This document shows, piece by piece, positions 36,547 through 45,967 of a stretch of 64,000 nt of DNA. Origin of the DNA: Prolixibacteraceae bacterium JC049 (GTDB lineage: Bacteria; Bacteroidota; Bacteroidia; Bacteroidales; Prolixibacteraceae); assembly GCA_023369685.1 (NCBI GenBank), contig SACZ01000007.1, forward strand, positions 1 through 64,000, given 5' to 3'. The notes beneath the pieces were generated by a model. That model was given only the letters and a program-made list of their open reading frames with translations. It was not told where the DNA came from and ran no database searches. The translations under genes and the position numbers were made by a program. Within the stretch, counting starts at the first letter, position 1, and every line of letters begins with the position of its first letter.

Positions 36547-36640
36547 TCTATAATAGTCGTTTATTTAGTTCTTAAAACCGAAAGTTCCACTCTATTCTTT
36601 CGGCATTTTCTCCCCTTTTCAGGAAAACAAAAATAACAAA

Positions 36641-36666
36641 AGCCGAGGCTTTTCAAGGCCTCAGCT
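36641..36666 (-). terminator. Terminator after the GH97 gene
   Basis: A 9-bp stem (agctgaggc/gccucggcu on the minus strand, one G-U) with a seven- to eight-base loop, followed by the T-rich tract TTTTGTTATTTTTG. It separates the GH97 unit from the regulator gene downstream. Confidence 0.75.
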
Positions 36667-36677
36667 CCTGCAATCTA

Positions 36678-38633
36678 CTATTTTTTTGGATAAAGTATTG
36701 CAGTCCAACCGCCTCCTTTAGCCATTTTTATTTTCACATTACTCTCTTTGGTTACAGTACGAGTAATTTTTTGGTAATCGGCAGCATGTTTGTCTGCATT
36801 TACTCCATCTTCCCAAACAACCATAGTATACTCTCCTTCTCCTAAGAAATCTAAATTAGCATTCATCTCACGTCCTGTCCAGTCGGTCATGGCTCCCATG
36901 AACCACTTCTCGCCAGAACGACGAGCCATTAGCACGTAATCGCTTACTCTTGCATCCAATACTTTTGTATCGTCCCATACAGTTGGTACTTCCGAAAGAA
37001 ATTCCATACACTCCTCTTCTTTCAAATAGTTAGATGGATTGTCGGCCAACATTTGTAGCGGACTTTCGAATACTACATACATTCCCAATTGATGGCAGCG
37101 AGTACCTGCACTCATTGGCTCTGTAAAGCATGGCTTGTAGTTTCTTTTTGTTTTATTGATCATTGCCCCTGGCGTGTAGTCCATTGGTCCGGAAACCATA
37201 CGTGTAAACGGAAGAATCAAATCGAACTCAGGATTTGCCATATTTCCCCATTTTGTTTGCTCTAAACCTAAAACACCTTCGCGAGTAATTACATTCGGGT
37301 AAGCTCGGCGCAAACCTGCAGGTTTATAAGATCCATGGTAATCGATAAGCATCTTGTGCTCAGCTGCTTTCTTTGCAATTCGGTGGTAATAATTCACCAT
37401 CCATTGGTCGTCGCGTTGCATGAAATCTACTTTGAAACCTTTAGCTCCCATTGCTGCATACTTTTCAAATGCTTCATCAGTTTTGTCTTCCAATGCTTTC
37501 CAAGTAGTCCAAAGAATTACACCAACGTTTTTCTCTTTACCATAGTCGATGATCTCCTTCAAATTTACCTGTTTCTTTATTTCCATCAAGTTTTTCAGGT
37601 TATACCATCCTTCATCCAGAATGATATACTCTAAACCATATTTCGATGCAAAATCGATGTAATACTTATATGTTGCGGTATTTACTCCCGATTCGAAATC
37701 GACACCGTAAATATTCAAAGCATTCCACCAATCCCATGCAACCATGCCAGGTTTTACCCAAGAAGCATCTTCCAACTGTAACGGTTTGGCCAGTTTGTAA
37801 ACCAATTCCGAAGTCAGTAATTCAGCATCGTTATTGGTAATTACCATCAATCGCCAAGGGAAAGCTCTAGTTCCAACTGTTTTAGCTAAGAAATCGGCAT
37901 GTTTTGTTACCACTACATCTCTGTCGCTTCGTTGCTCTTCTTTTAGCGGGTACCCGGCAAATTTTCCTGTTAGAGTATAAGGATTGCTGCTATTACCTTT
38001 TAAGAACATTCCTGGATACTCTTCCAAGTCCGATTCTGAAATAAATGCTTTACGTCCTTTTTCTAGTTCCACTAACAACCCAGTAGAAGCAAAGCGTTCG
38101 GCAGTAATATCTTTTAAATCGACATAAACATACTCTCTCTCCTGATGTGAATACATCTTCTCTTCCTCTGGGAACCATACTTTATGGTTTCCGGTGAATG
38201 CAAAGTTCACCTGTTCGCTTTTTACTACAATATCTTTCTTTAGTTTTGTAGTCCAGCGATAGGCAACTCCCTCATCGTAAGCTCTCCACACCAATGAGTA
38301 GCCTCCTTTAAAATCGATTGTCAATTGGTTATAATGATCCGATAACTTATCGAATTTGCGTTTTACAATCGGGGTAATTGTTTCATTAACAGTGATTGTT
38401 TTGGCTCTTCGCACTTTTCCTTTTTCTCCCAATACAGTTCCATTCTGTAAAGTCATAGAGATTTCCGAAGAGTCAACAATTAAATCATCTGCAGTATACA
38501 CTTTGTAGGTTACTTTCTCGGCAACCGATACATTAATTTTTAGCTGGCCATTGGGTGATAAGACTTTGTAGTCTTTTCCAAAAGCCGATATCAACATAAA
38601 TGTCAATACAATTGAGATCGAGATAAACTTCAT
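36678..38633 (-). CDS. GH97 family glycosidase, probably retaining alpha-galactosidase type
   Basis: A 651-residue exported enzyme with a signal peptide (residues 1-19). GH97 layout: N-terminal beta-sandwich (about 20-280, FPEEEKMYSHQEREY), TIM barrel (about 290-560, VAWDWWNALNIYG, IILDEGWYN, AKGFKVDFMQRDDQWM) and C-terminal beta domain. The family contains inverting alpha-glucosidases (SusB) with a Glu base and retaining alpha-galactosidases with an Asp nucleophile. Asp403 in KVDFMQ with acid candidate Glu452 or Glu458 points to the retaining group. It lies 21 bases after an NPCBM lipoprotein gene, a module often attached to alpha-galactosidases. Confidence 0.92.
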   Translation of the reverse strand: MKFISISIVLTFMLISAFGKDYKVLSPNGQLKINVSVAEKVTYKVYTADDLIVDSSEISMTLQNGTVLGEKGKVRRAKTITVNETITPIVKRKFDKLSDHYNQLTIDFKGGYSLVWRAYDEGVAYRWTTKLKKDIVVKSEQVNFAFTGNHKVWFPEEEKMYSHQEREYVYVDLKDITAERFASTGLLVELEKGRKAFISESDLEEYPGMFLKGNSSNPYTLTGKFAGYPLKEEQRSDRDVVVTKHADFLAKTVGTRAFPWRLMVITNNDAELLTSELVYKLAKPLQLEDASWVKPGMVAWDWWNALNIYGVDFESGVNTATYKYYIDFASKYGLEYIILDEGWYNLKNLMEIKKQVNLKEIIDYGKEKNVGVILWTTWKALEDKTDEAFEKYAAMGAKGFKVDFMQRDDQWMVNYYHRIAKKAAEHKMLIDYHGSYKPAGLRRAYPNVITREGVLGLEQTKWGNMANPEFDLILPFTRMVSGPMDYTPGAMINKTKRNYKPCFTEPMSAGTRCHQLGMYVVFESPLQMLADNPSNYLKEEECMEFLSEVPTVWDDTKVLDARVSDYVLMARRSGEKWFMGAMTDWTGREMNANLDFLGEGEYTMVVWEDGVNADKHAADYQKITRTVTKESNVKIKMAKGGGWTAILYPKK

Positions 38634-38654
38634 TGATTAATTTAAATTAAAGTT

Positions 38655-39473
38655 TTACTGTCGTTTTTGCGGTACTATTCTTAGTAAGATTTCTTTATAA
38701 TCTTTTCCAAAATCATTTTCTACCTCTACACGAAGACGCATCTCCTTGGGTTCATAACACTGAGCAGTTAACTCTCCTGTTTCGGCATTAATTTTCACCT
38801 CTTGTGGGCAATTAGGAATACTAAATCGAATAGGATGAGTACCTGCAACAGGAACCCTAAAACTCAACTTTTCATTCACCTTACCTTCTAGTATTCCACT
38901 AGTTACTACCACAGGTTGCTGATCGTTTCCATCACGAGAAAATAGCTCTTTATTGATCAACATCTCTGGAACAATCGCAGGCTTTTCACCTTCAAAAGTT
39001 ATTTTAGCATTGGCCCAGTTGGTATGGTCGTAGCCATTTCCGTTTCCTCCGTCGGTGGTAACCAAGGCCAACTGTTTCGCTCCTTTTAAATCGATATTTA
39101 CATGCTTTACTGTTCCGGCATACATTAAGCCACTTGTCCAGGCTATTTTACCATCAACAATAACATGAAATTCAGCATCACCTCTTCCCTTTTCCTCGTC
39201 ATCAATACCCACATCGGAATTAAACTTCAAAGCTTTTCCATCCAATTGAACAATACATGTACTTAAGGCGTGTGTTCCCACACCTCGATCGTATTTTTTT
39301 CCCGCTATGCGAATAGGGTTTCCCAGAATAGAAGCATTGGCATGGGTCTCTCCCCACCGCTCATAAATATGCTCAACACCTATCTCGTCGAGCCAAACAG
39401 ATTGCTCTTCTTCTTTACAACTTATGGTGAATCCAAGCAACAGAATTAACCAATATCTGAAATGCAGTTTCAT
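38655..39473 (-). CDS. NPCBM-domain lipoprotein (carbohydrate-binding, no catalytic domain)
   Basis: A 272-residue lipoprotein (signal LILLLGFTISC). Residues about 25-165 match the NPCBM/NEW2 module (YDRGVGTHALST, FNSDVGIDDEEKGRGDAEFHVIVDG, QLALVTTDGGNGNGYDHTNWANAKI). The rest resembles a He_PIG-type Ig domain (LSFRVPVAGTHPIRFSI, EVKINAETGELTAQC). In many proteins these precede a GH27 alpha-galactosidase domain; here the protein ends at QKRQ, and a separate GH97 gene follows. The frame extends to 39629 upstream, but ATG at 39473 gives the lipoprotein signal. It may hold the ligand at the outer membrane for the GH97 enzyme (inference). Confidence 0.85.
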   Translation of the reverse strand: MKLHFRYWLILLLGFTISCKEEEQSVWLDEIGVEHIYERWGETHANASILGNPIRIAGKKYDRGVGTHALSTCIVQLDGKALKFNSDVGIDDEEKGRGDAEFHVIVDGKIAWTSGLMYAGTVKHVNIDLKGAKQLALVTTDGGNGNGYDHTNWANAKITFEGEKPAIVPEMLINKELFSRDGNDQQPVVVTSGILEGKVNEKLSFRVPVAGTHPIRFSIPNCPQEVKINAETGELTAQCYEPKEMRLRVEVENDFGKDYKEILLRIVPQKRQ

Positions 39474-39779
39474 TTTTAATTTTTTATTTGCCTTTAAATA
39501 CCATGAAGTATTTAAAGTAGCGATCTTGATCAAATCATCTGTTTTACTAAAAACAGACCATCTCATTTCAATCTTTAAATTTAACAATAATAATACGGTA
39601 TTGGAAATCGTATGACTCCCGAGATACAAAGCAAATAAAAAAAGGGAGTTTCAGGAAGTAGAAAATGACCGTTTTTTGGTACTATTTGACCATTTAGGTT
39701 GTGCATATATACCAAAAAAGATTCACACCTTCCACTAAACAGTGTAGATATGAATCTCTTTTTCAATATGAAATGGGGA
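39474..39779. other. Spacer between aroC and the NPCBM gene
   Basis: About 306 bases without a supported gene once the NPCBM start is placed at 39473. It holds the aroC terminator at its right end and the presumed promoter and leader of the NPCBM-GH97 unit. The leader is A/T-rich, with no clear TAnnTTTG box; a TACTTTAA stretch is the nearest match. Confidence 0.45.
39714..39763 (-). terminator. Terminator after aroC
   Basis: On the minus strand aaaaagagattca pairs with tgaatctttttt, with a 25-base loop that can form its own short stem (tacac/gtgta-like). The stem ends in a T-run. It lies 17 bases after the aroC stop. Confidence 0.75.
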
Positions 39780-40853
39780 TTAAATCTTGCTTAATCGGTG
39801 TCCTAGCAAGTGATCGGCCATTACAAGCGCTGCCATTGCTTCTACAATGGGTACAGCCCTTGGTAAAACACATGCATCGTGTCTTCCTTTTGGATTAACA
39901 ATGGCTTTTTCGCCCGATTTATCTACCGTATCCTGATCTTTAAAAATGGTAGCAATAGGTTTGAAAGCAACCTTGAAATAGATATCCATTCCATTGGAAA
40001 TTCCACCTTGAATTCCTCCCGAATGGTTGGTTTTAGTAATCACTTCGCCATCTATCTTTTCGAACTCATCGTTATGCTCCGATCCTCTTAAACTCGTCCC
40101 TTCGAAACCTGATCCATATTCAAAGCCTTTTACTGCATTAATTCCTAACATAGCAAAGCCCAGATCGGCATGCAATTTATTGAAGACAGGTTCTCCCAAT
40201 CCTACTGGCACACCAGAGATAACTCCAGTAATTACCCCACCAATGGTATCCCCTTCTTTGGCAACATCCAAAATTTTCTGTTCCATCAATTCTGCTGTAG
40301 CAGCATCAGGACAACGAACCAGGTTGCTATCAATTAAAGATAAATCCACTTCGGAATATGATTTCTTCAACTCTACATCACCTACTTGAGAGACATAAGC
40401 ATTCACCTTAATATTTTCGGTAGCGATAAGTTGTTTGGCAACCGCACCAGCTGCTACACGAGCAATTGTTTCGCGTGCTGAAGATCGGCCTCCCCCACGG
40501 TGATCGCGTGTACCGTATTTGTTCCAATAGGTGTAATCGGCATGCGAAGGGCGAAACACACCCTTTAAATTCCCATAATCGCTGGAATGTTGATCTTTAT
40601 TATAAATAGCAAAGCCAATTGGCGTACCAGTTGTCTCTCCCTCAAATATTCCTGATTGTATCTGAATTTGATCTTTCTCATCACGAGGAGTAGTCAGTTT
40701 CGATTGCCCTGGTCGGCGGCGATTCAATTCATATTGTACCTGCTCTAAATCCAATTTTAATCCGGCAGGACACCCATCAATAACACCTCCAATAGCAACC
40801 CCATGCGACTCTCCAAACGAAGTCAAACGAAAATAACGTCCAATCGTGTTCAT
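39780..40853 (-). CDS. aroC: Chorismate synthase
   Basis: A 357-residue FMN-dependent lyase for the last step of the shikimate pathway, 5-enolpyruvylshikimate-3-phosphate to chorismate. Signatures are all present: [20 protein letters not shown] (the first motif), [46 protein letters not shown] and [20 protein letters not shown]. Length is normal. It appears monocistronic, with a terminator downstream. Confidence 0.98.
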   Translation of the reverse strand: MNTIGRYFRLTSFGESHGVAIGGVIDGCPAGLKLDLEQVQYELNRRRPGQSKLTTPRDEKDQIQIQSGIFEGETTGTPIGFAIYNKDQHSSDYGNLKGVFRPSHADYTYWNKYGTRDHRGGGRSSARETIARVAAGAVAKQLIATENIKVNAYVSQVGDVELKKSYSEVDLSLIDSNLVRCPDAATAELMEQKILDVAKEGDTIGGVITGVISGVPVGLGEPVFNKLHADLGFAMLGINAVKGFEYGSGFEGTSLRGSEHNDEFEKIDGEVITKTNHSGGIQGGISNGMDIYFKVAFKPIATIFKDQDTVDKSGEKAIVNPKGRHDACVLPRAVPIVEAMAALVMADHLLGHRLSKI

Positions 40854-40945
40854 CTGTATCTGTAATAATCTTGTTTTCTAATTTTTCAAACTTAAAGGTA
40901 GCAATATAATTTTCGTCACCTTCATTCTGTATATCGAAAAGCCAA

Positions 40946-41149
40946 CTATTCTTTATTATTTAAACTGCAATCGGGATGATCACGGAATTCACAACTGGCA
41001 CACCCTTCATCTTCATTCTTTATTCCATGCGACATACTACAACTTCCAGTAGGCAGTGGAGCATCTTTCTTAAACAAACGCTTAATACCAATACCAACCA
41101 TAAACAATGCAATAAACACACAACTTATCAGTAATAATTTCCAAAACAT
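40946..41149 (-). CDS. Small Cys-rich membrane protein (possibly NqrM-like)
   Basis: A 67-residue protein with one N-terminal membrane helix (LLLISCVFIALFMVGIGI) and a short cytoplasmic tail with five cysteines besides one in the helix: GSCSMSHGI, GCASC, HPDC. The pattern recalls NqrM (DUF539), a small protein needed to insert iron between NqrD and NqrE of the sodium-pumping NADH:quinone reductase, which also has a helix and a GSC...C..C..C tail. The match is by eye and weak. It stands alone between aroC and the oligopeptidase gene. Confidence 0.6.
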   Translation of the reverse strand: MFWKLLLISCVFIALFMVGIGIKRLFKKDAPLPTGSCSMSHGIKNEDEGCASCEFRDHPDCSLNNKE

Positions 41150-41280
41150 CTTCTAATTCTATTTTAAGTTCTATTGTCTGATTCTCTACGTCTACTAACT
41201 AATAGCGTTTATAAAACCAAACGGATTATACCATAATGGAAAAACGATGTTTTTGTTTAGCTCTCTCACTCTTTTTTACA

Positions 41281-41318
41281 AAAAAAGGTGCTCTCACATC
41301 CGTAAAAGCACCTTTTCT
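41281..41318 (-). terminator. Terminator after the oligopeptidase gene
   Basis: On the minus strand aaaaggtgct pairs with agcacctttttt around a 14-base loop and continues into a long T-run. It is 20 bases beyond the oligopeptidase stop. Confidence 0.88.
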
Positions 41319-41338
41319 TATTTGGGTAAATATTTCCT

Positions 41339-43450
41339 TTATTCGTTAATACCTACTAAATCCATCATAAATGCATATTCCAATGCAGTTTCGTTAATCC
41401 ACTGGAAACGACCAGAAGCACCACCATGTCCATAATCCATATTGATATGGAATAAAAGCGGATTCTTATCGGTCTTCAGTTCTCGCAATTTAGCCACCCA
41501 TTTAGCTGGCTCGAAATATTGCACCTGTGAATCGTGTAATCCTGTTGTTACCAACATAGCTGGATAATTTTTAGCTTCTACATTGTCATATGGAGAGTAA
41601 GATAGCATATAATCGTAGTACTTTTTGTCCTTTGGATTTCCCCATTCATCGAACTCGCCTGTAGTTAATGGAATTGATTCGTCAAGCATTGTGGTTACTA
41701 CATCAACAAAAGGAACCTGAGCAACTACACCTTTCCACATATCAGGCTCCATATTGATGATTGCTCCCATAAGCAAACCACCAGCACTACCGCCCATTGC
41801 AAACAATTTTTCGTTCGTTGTCCACCCTTCTTTTACCAAGAACTTTCCACAATCGATGAAATCGGTAAATGTGTTTTTCTTTTTCAACAACTTTCCATCT
41901 TCATACCATGGGCGACCATAAGTCTGACTACCTCTGATATGAGCAATAGCATATACAAAACCTCTATTCAACAAACTCAATCGAGACAAGCTAAATCCAG
42001 GATCGATAGTAGCACCATATGATCCGTATCCGTAAAGCAATAGCGGATTCTTTCCATTTGGCTCTACTCCTTTTTTGTATACAATACTAATCGGAACTTT
42101 TACTCCATCTCTGGCTTCAGCATAAACACGCTTTGCTTCGTAATCGGCAGCATTAAAGCCTCCCAACACTTTTGTCTGCTTCAACAACTTAAATTCTTTC
42201 GTTTTTAAATCGAAATCGTAAGTTGTAGATGGAGTGGTCATTGAAGTATACCCCACACGCAAAACAGAAGTATTGGCTTCATTATTCGCTCCAAACCAAG
42301 AAGAGTAAACTGTTTCGCCAAAATCAATGGTATAAGCTTTCATATCTTTCCATTGATATACGCGCATCTTTTTAATTCCTTCCTCGCGCTCTGAAACCAC
42401 TAAATAGTCTTTGAAAATTTCAAATCCCTGAATGAAAATATCTGAACGATGTGCAATAACATCCTTCCAATTCTCTTTTTCGGTTTTATTCTCCGGAGTT
42501 TTCACCAATTTAAAGTTCTGAGCATTCAGGTTGGTTCTGATATAAAAATCTCCGTTATAATGATCGACACTATATTCTAAACCACGCTCACGAGGTTGAA
42601 CAATTCTGAACTTATCGTTAGGCTTGTCTGCACTTACCACTCTCGACTCTGATGTTAGTGTAGCGTCGGAACCAATTACAATGAATTTCTTCGAGCGGGT
42701 TTTATACACATAAACATTAAACGTTTCGTCTTCTTCGAAGAAAACCACTTCGTCTTTCTCCACCGGAGTTCCTAGTACGTGCTTCATTACCTTCTCTGAA
42801 CGAAGTGTGGTTTCATTTCGTACGGTATAGAAAATAGTTTTATTATCGTTGGCCCACACACAACCTCCTTCAGTATTAGGAATCTCATCGGCCAAATATT
42901 TTCCCGTATCCAAATCCTTAAAGCGAATGGTGTAGTTTCTTCTACTTACTGTATCCTGCCCAAATGCCACCATTTTATTATTCGGACTAACAGAAGCGCC
43001 ACCAATGGCGTAATAAGCATACCCTTTGGCCAATTCGTTTACATCTAACATTACCGATTCTTCGGCCTCTAAACTTCCCTTTTTCCTGCAAACTAAATAA
43101 TACTCAGTCTCTGGAATTGTACGAGAATAATAGTAATAACCATTATTCAATGCAGGCACCGACTGGTCTTCCTGAACAATTCGGCCTTTAATTTCATCAA
43201 ATAATTTCTTCTGAAGCCCTTCTGTATGGGCCATCATATCGTCTTTATACTTGTTCTCCGCTTTTAGGTAATCAATTACCTCTGGATTTTCTCTTTCATT
43301 CAACCAGTAATAGTTATCCACGCGTACTTCTCCATGCGCTTCTAACTTCTTTGGTTTTTGGGCTACTGTTGGCATAGCAATTTCCTTTTTCGATTCACAT
43401 CCTGTTAGTGCAATTAAGCCCGCGAATGTAATCATTAATAGTTTTCTCAT
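41339..43450 (-). CDS. S9A serine peptidase, oligopeptidase B-like lipoprotein
   Basis: A 703-residue prolyl-oligopeptidase-family enzyme. It has a lipoprotein signal (ITFAGLIALTGC), an N-terminal seven-bladed propeller (about 70-420, beginning with the YYWLNERENPEVIDYL motif of oligopeptidase B) and a C-terminal alpha/beta-hydrolase. The nucleophile is in FAMGGSAGGLLMG, and the catalytic His is in MDYGHGGASGRF. Oligopeptidase B cleaves short peptides after basic residues; the exported form suggests periplasmic peptide scavenging. It is monocistronic. Confidence 0.93.
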   Translation of the reverse strand: MRKLLMITFAGLIALTGCESKKEIAMPTVAQKPKKLEAHGEVRVDNYYWLNERENPEVIDYLKAENKYKDDMMAHTEGLQKKLFDEIKGRIVQEDQSVPALNNGYYYYSRTIPETEYYLVCRKKGSLEAEESVMLDVNELAKGYAYYAIGGASVSPNNKMVAFGQDTVSRRNYTIRFKDLDTGKYLADEIPNTEGGCVWANDNKTIFYTVRNETTLRSEKVMKHVLGTPVEKDEVVFFEEDETFNVYVYKTRSKKFIVIGSDATLTSESRVVSADKPNDKFRIVQPRERGLEYSVDHYNGDFYIRTNLNAQNFKLVKTPENKTEKENWKDVIAHRSDIFIQGFEIFKDYLVVSEREEGIKKMRVYQWKDMKAYTIDFGETVYSSWFGANNEANTSVLRVGYTSMTTPSTTYDFDLKTKEFKLLKQTKVLGGFNAADYEAKRVYAEARDGVKVPISIVYKKGVEPNGKNPLLLYGYGSYGATIDPGFSLSRLSLLNRGFVYAIAHIRGSQTYGRPWYEDGKLLKKKNTFTDFIDCGKFLVKEGWTTNEKLFAMGGSAGGLLMGAIINMEPDMWKGVVAQVPFVDVVTTMLDESIPLTTGEFDEWGNPKDKKYYDYMLSYSPYDNVEAKNYPAMLVTTGLHDSQVQYFEPAKWVAKLRELKTDKNPLLFHINMDYGHGGASGRFQWINETALEYAFMMDLVGINE

Positions 43451-43664
43451 TTCAGATTTGTCTTTAATTATTTAACGATTTAGGTCTTTAAAAATGATAT
43501 AAGAACTATTCTCTACAACTATATCAATGCCCAACAAAACCAATAGTCCCACTTTTTGTTTACTAGTTCAAGCTCTTTTAACAACGAGCTATTAAAGCTA
43601 TTATTTTTTATTGAGAAAGACTTGAAAAGTTTAAAACCGTTGCAAAACATTAAAAATATATTCT

Positions 43665-44210
43665 ATGGCACTTACACCTTCAAATATGTTAGAACTGGGC
43701 ACACAGGCTCCTTCGTTCCAACTTTTAAATGTAAAATCTAGTAATATCGAATCGCTTGAAAACTTGCAATCCGACAAGGCAACTGTTATTGCTTTTATCT
43801 GTAATCATTGTCCTTATGTAAAACACATCAACACTGGTTTGATCGAATTAGCCAACGACTATATGGCAAAAGGAATCAGTTTTATTGGCATTAGTGCCAA
43901 CGATGCGGATAATTATCCCGAAGATTCTCCTGAGAAAATGAAAGAAATGCCTTACCCTTTTCCCTATTTATACGATGAATCACAAGACATAGCAAAAGCC
44001 TACGATGCTGCTTGCACACCCGATTTCTATGTTTTTGACAAAGAAATGAATTTGGTTTATCGAGGACAGATGGACGACTCTCGCCCAGGTAATGGTATTG
44101 AAGTTACCGGAAAAGATATAGCACAAGTGCTCGAATTATTACTGAAAGGAGAAACAGTTCCAGCAGAAGGACAGCGCCCCAGTATAGGCTGTAATATAAA
44201 GTGGAAATAA
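43665..44210 (+). CDS. Thioredoxin-like redoxin (AhpC/TSA superfamily)
   Basis: A 181-residue cytoplasmic thioredoxin-fold protein. GTQAPSFQLLNV opens the domain, the redox site is FICNHCPYVKH (Cys-x-x-Cys), and cis-Pro lies in DAACTPDFYVFD. The ending QRPSIGCNIKWK, with an extra Cys, is typical of this thioredoxin family in Bacteroidota. The reaction is likely peroxide or disulfide reduction; the partner is unknown. It has no signal peptide. It converges on the C1 peptidase gene across a shared hairpin. Confidence 0.9.
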   Translation: MALTPSNMLELGTQAPSFQLLNVKSSNIESLENLQSDKATVIAFICNHCPYVKHINTGLIELANDYMAKGISFIGISANDADNYPEDSPEKMKEMPYPFPYLYDESQDIAKAYDAACTPDFYVFDKEMNLVYRGQMDDSRPGNGIEVTGKDIAQVLELLLKGETVPAEGQRPSIGCNIKWK

Positions 44211-44211
44211 A

Positions 44212-44242
44212 AAAGAGGTCAACTTTGTCGGTTAACCTCTTT
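44212..44242. terminator. Bidirectional hairpin between convergent genes
   Basis: A 12-bp stem (aaagaggtcaac with gttaacctcttt, one G-U) and a seven-base loop, immediately after the redoxin stop. A/T flanks on both sides suit two-way termination. Confidence 0.75.
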
Positions 44243-44266
44243 CATTAAAGTATTTTAAATCAAATA

Positions 44267-45478
44267 CTACAATCCCAATTTCTTGCGAATATGTTTAGGG
44301 ATAGCACTTTTGTGCACCATGATATCCATTGTTTTGTACTCTACAAATGGTTTCGATGCATAAAAATATCCTTTATAGTCGTTGTACTCACCCCAAGAGT
44401 TTTTCACCTTGTAGTACATGTTCCCTTTTTGATCTTTTGCAGTACCAACAATCTGCATTCCGTGATCATCAGTTGTTTGGTAGTTATCGTAAGCTTCCTG
44501 ACGCATTTCCTGAGTAATTTTTTTCTCTTTACCAGGACCTTTGCGGCTTAACAATTTGCTTTGCTTCTCGCGGTCAGACATATTCTCCCACTTTGCAATT
44601 TCAGCATTATCCATTTCTGCCAAATCAGCTTCAGGAACAATTGCTACACCTTTCTTTTTAGTGTCAAATCCTTTTTCACTTACATCGGCAGCCCAAGCTA
44701 CTGAATAACCTTTATTGATTGCATTATCGATGATTTCCATCATCTCGTTCATTGGAACATTGTATACATTATCCCACAACCAGTTATCTGGAACCTCAAT
44801 AGCAAACTGGCTATAGAATGGATGGTGAGTATATGATGAAATCTCTACATAATCATCAGCATTCAAACCAGTTACCTCTTTGGCAAAAGTTTTAGGAGTA
44901 TACTCTTTTCCTTTGTATTCGAATGTCTTTGGAAGCTCTCCCAGGTAAGTATCTAAAGTAGCATCGAAAGCATTTCTCCAAACAGGTGAAATTTTACGGT
45001 TCTTGTTCTTAATAACACCAGAAACCATATCATTCAAAATCTGATCCATTTCACCATGAACATGATTCTTTTCGCCAATATTCAATCCGGTATAAGCGTT
45101 TTCAGGAACTAAACCATAGTTTTTAAGCACATAAGTTACATCGTGAAATGCTCCACCTGGTCCGAAGTTTAATTTACCATGCAAACGCACAAACTTCTCT
45201 GCTTTATCAGAATAGCAATGGTATACAATAAACATTTCAGAAAGATCTACTTCCTCTTTTCCCATTCTCATCATTTCCGACTCTAGGAAAGAAATACCAG
45301 AAAATGACCAACAAGTACCGGAACGGTGCTGATTTTTAATTGATGTATTAGGAATTGTTTTCACTTCTGTAAAAACATATCCATCCTCTTTTTTATCCTT
45401 TTTGTCTTTGGCTACTGCTGAAAATGTCATAACACAACTTGCCAAGACTGCTAATGATAACGATTTAAATCCCTTCAT
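44267..45478 (-). CDS. Secreted C1B cysteine peptidase (bleomycin hydrolase/aminopeptidase C-like)
   Basis: A 403-residue papain-fold peptidase with a signal peptide (ending FSAVA). The catalytic Cys is in QHRSGTCWSFSGISFLESE, the His in DDHGMQIVGTA and the Asn in VKNSWGEYN, so the triad is complete. Sequence features such as FGPGGAFHDVTYVLKNYGLVPENAY place it with PepC/bleomycin hydrolases, which are normally cytoplasmic; the export signal is typical of the Bacteroidota branch. Its role is probably trimming of peptides in the periplasm. A TAnnTTTG box precedes it. Confidence 0.92.
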   Translation of the reverse strand: MKGFKSLSLAVLASCVMTFSAVAKDKKDKKEDGYVFTEVKTIPNTSIKNQHRSGTCWSFSGISFLESEMMRMGKEEVDLSEMFIVYHCYSDKAEKFVRLHGKLNFGPGGAFHDVTYVLKNYGLVPENAYTGLNIGEKNHVHGEMDQILNDMVSGVIKNKNRKISPVWRNAFDATLDTYLGELPKTFEYKGKEYTPKTFAKEVTGLNADDYVEISSYTHHPFYSQFAIEVPDNWLWDNVYNVPMNEMMEIIDNAINKGYSVAWAADVSEKGFDTKKKGVAIVPEADLAEMDNAEIAKWENMSDREKQSKLLSRKGPGKEKKITQEMRQEAYDNYQTTDDHGMQIVGTAKDQKGNMYYKVKNSWGEYNDYKGYFYASKPFVEYKTMDIMVHKSAIPKHIRKKLGL

Positions 45479-45967
45479 TTTTACTTATTCATAAATTTGA
45501 TTCCGCCAAATGTATAAAAAAGTAGCTCGTAAAAAAATGAGAGCTACCAATTATCGTTGTTAACGGAGTGTTAAAGCATATTGCAATACTAATCGTACCA
45601 CTCGATCTGTTCCATAAGCCATTCTAAAATGAGGTTCGTTAACGGAAATATCCGAGCTATTCATTAAACTAATTATCACTTAATTCATATGAAACAATCA
45701 TTTTTTATTTTTTTATCACAAAAAACTCAATCCACTAACTATCTGACCACTGCAAGGCTAAATCAGATTTTTTAAGATTCAATTAATACCTGATTAACCA
45801 CTCTATCTGGGATAAATTAACCTTTATGTAACTACGCGCTCATACATTGCAAGCACAGTTGATTTTAATTCTTAAATTGTGGTTGACACACAAGCTATAA
45901 ATTCCTAAATGTTTTCTTCTGAAGAATGTCGGGATTGAACATTTAGAAATCAAAAAAATTTAAACAG
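45479..45967. other. Divergent intergenic region (489 bases)
   Basis: No gene is supported here. It holds the promoter of the C1 peptidase gene at the left and the upstream region of the oxidoreductase gene at the right. A pair of aacgg-containing segments (around 45560 and 45644) and A/T-rich tracts are present, but I see no defined regulatory element or structured RNA. Confidence 0.5.
45507..45514 (-). promoter_or_regulatory. -7 promoter box (TACATTTG) for the C1 peptidase gene
   Basis: TACATTTG on the minus strand fits TAnnTTTG and is 28 bases upstream of the peptidase ATG. The -33 region is A/T-rich without a clear TTG. Confidence 0.5.

Noticed and set aside
39474-39629. N-terminal extension of the NPCBM protein
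   Set aside because: The extra 52 residues have no homology and would bury the lipoprotein signal; the ATG at 39473 is a clear start.
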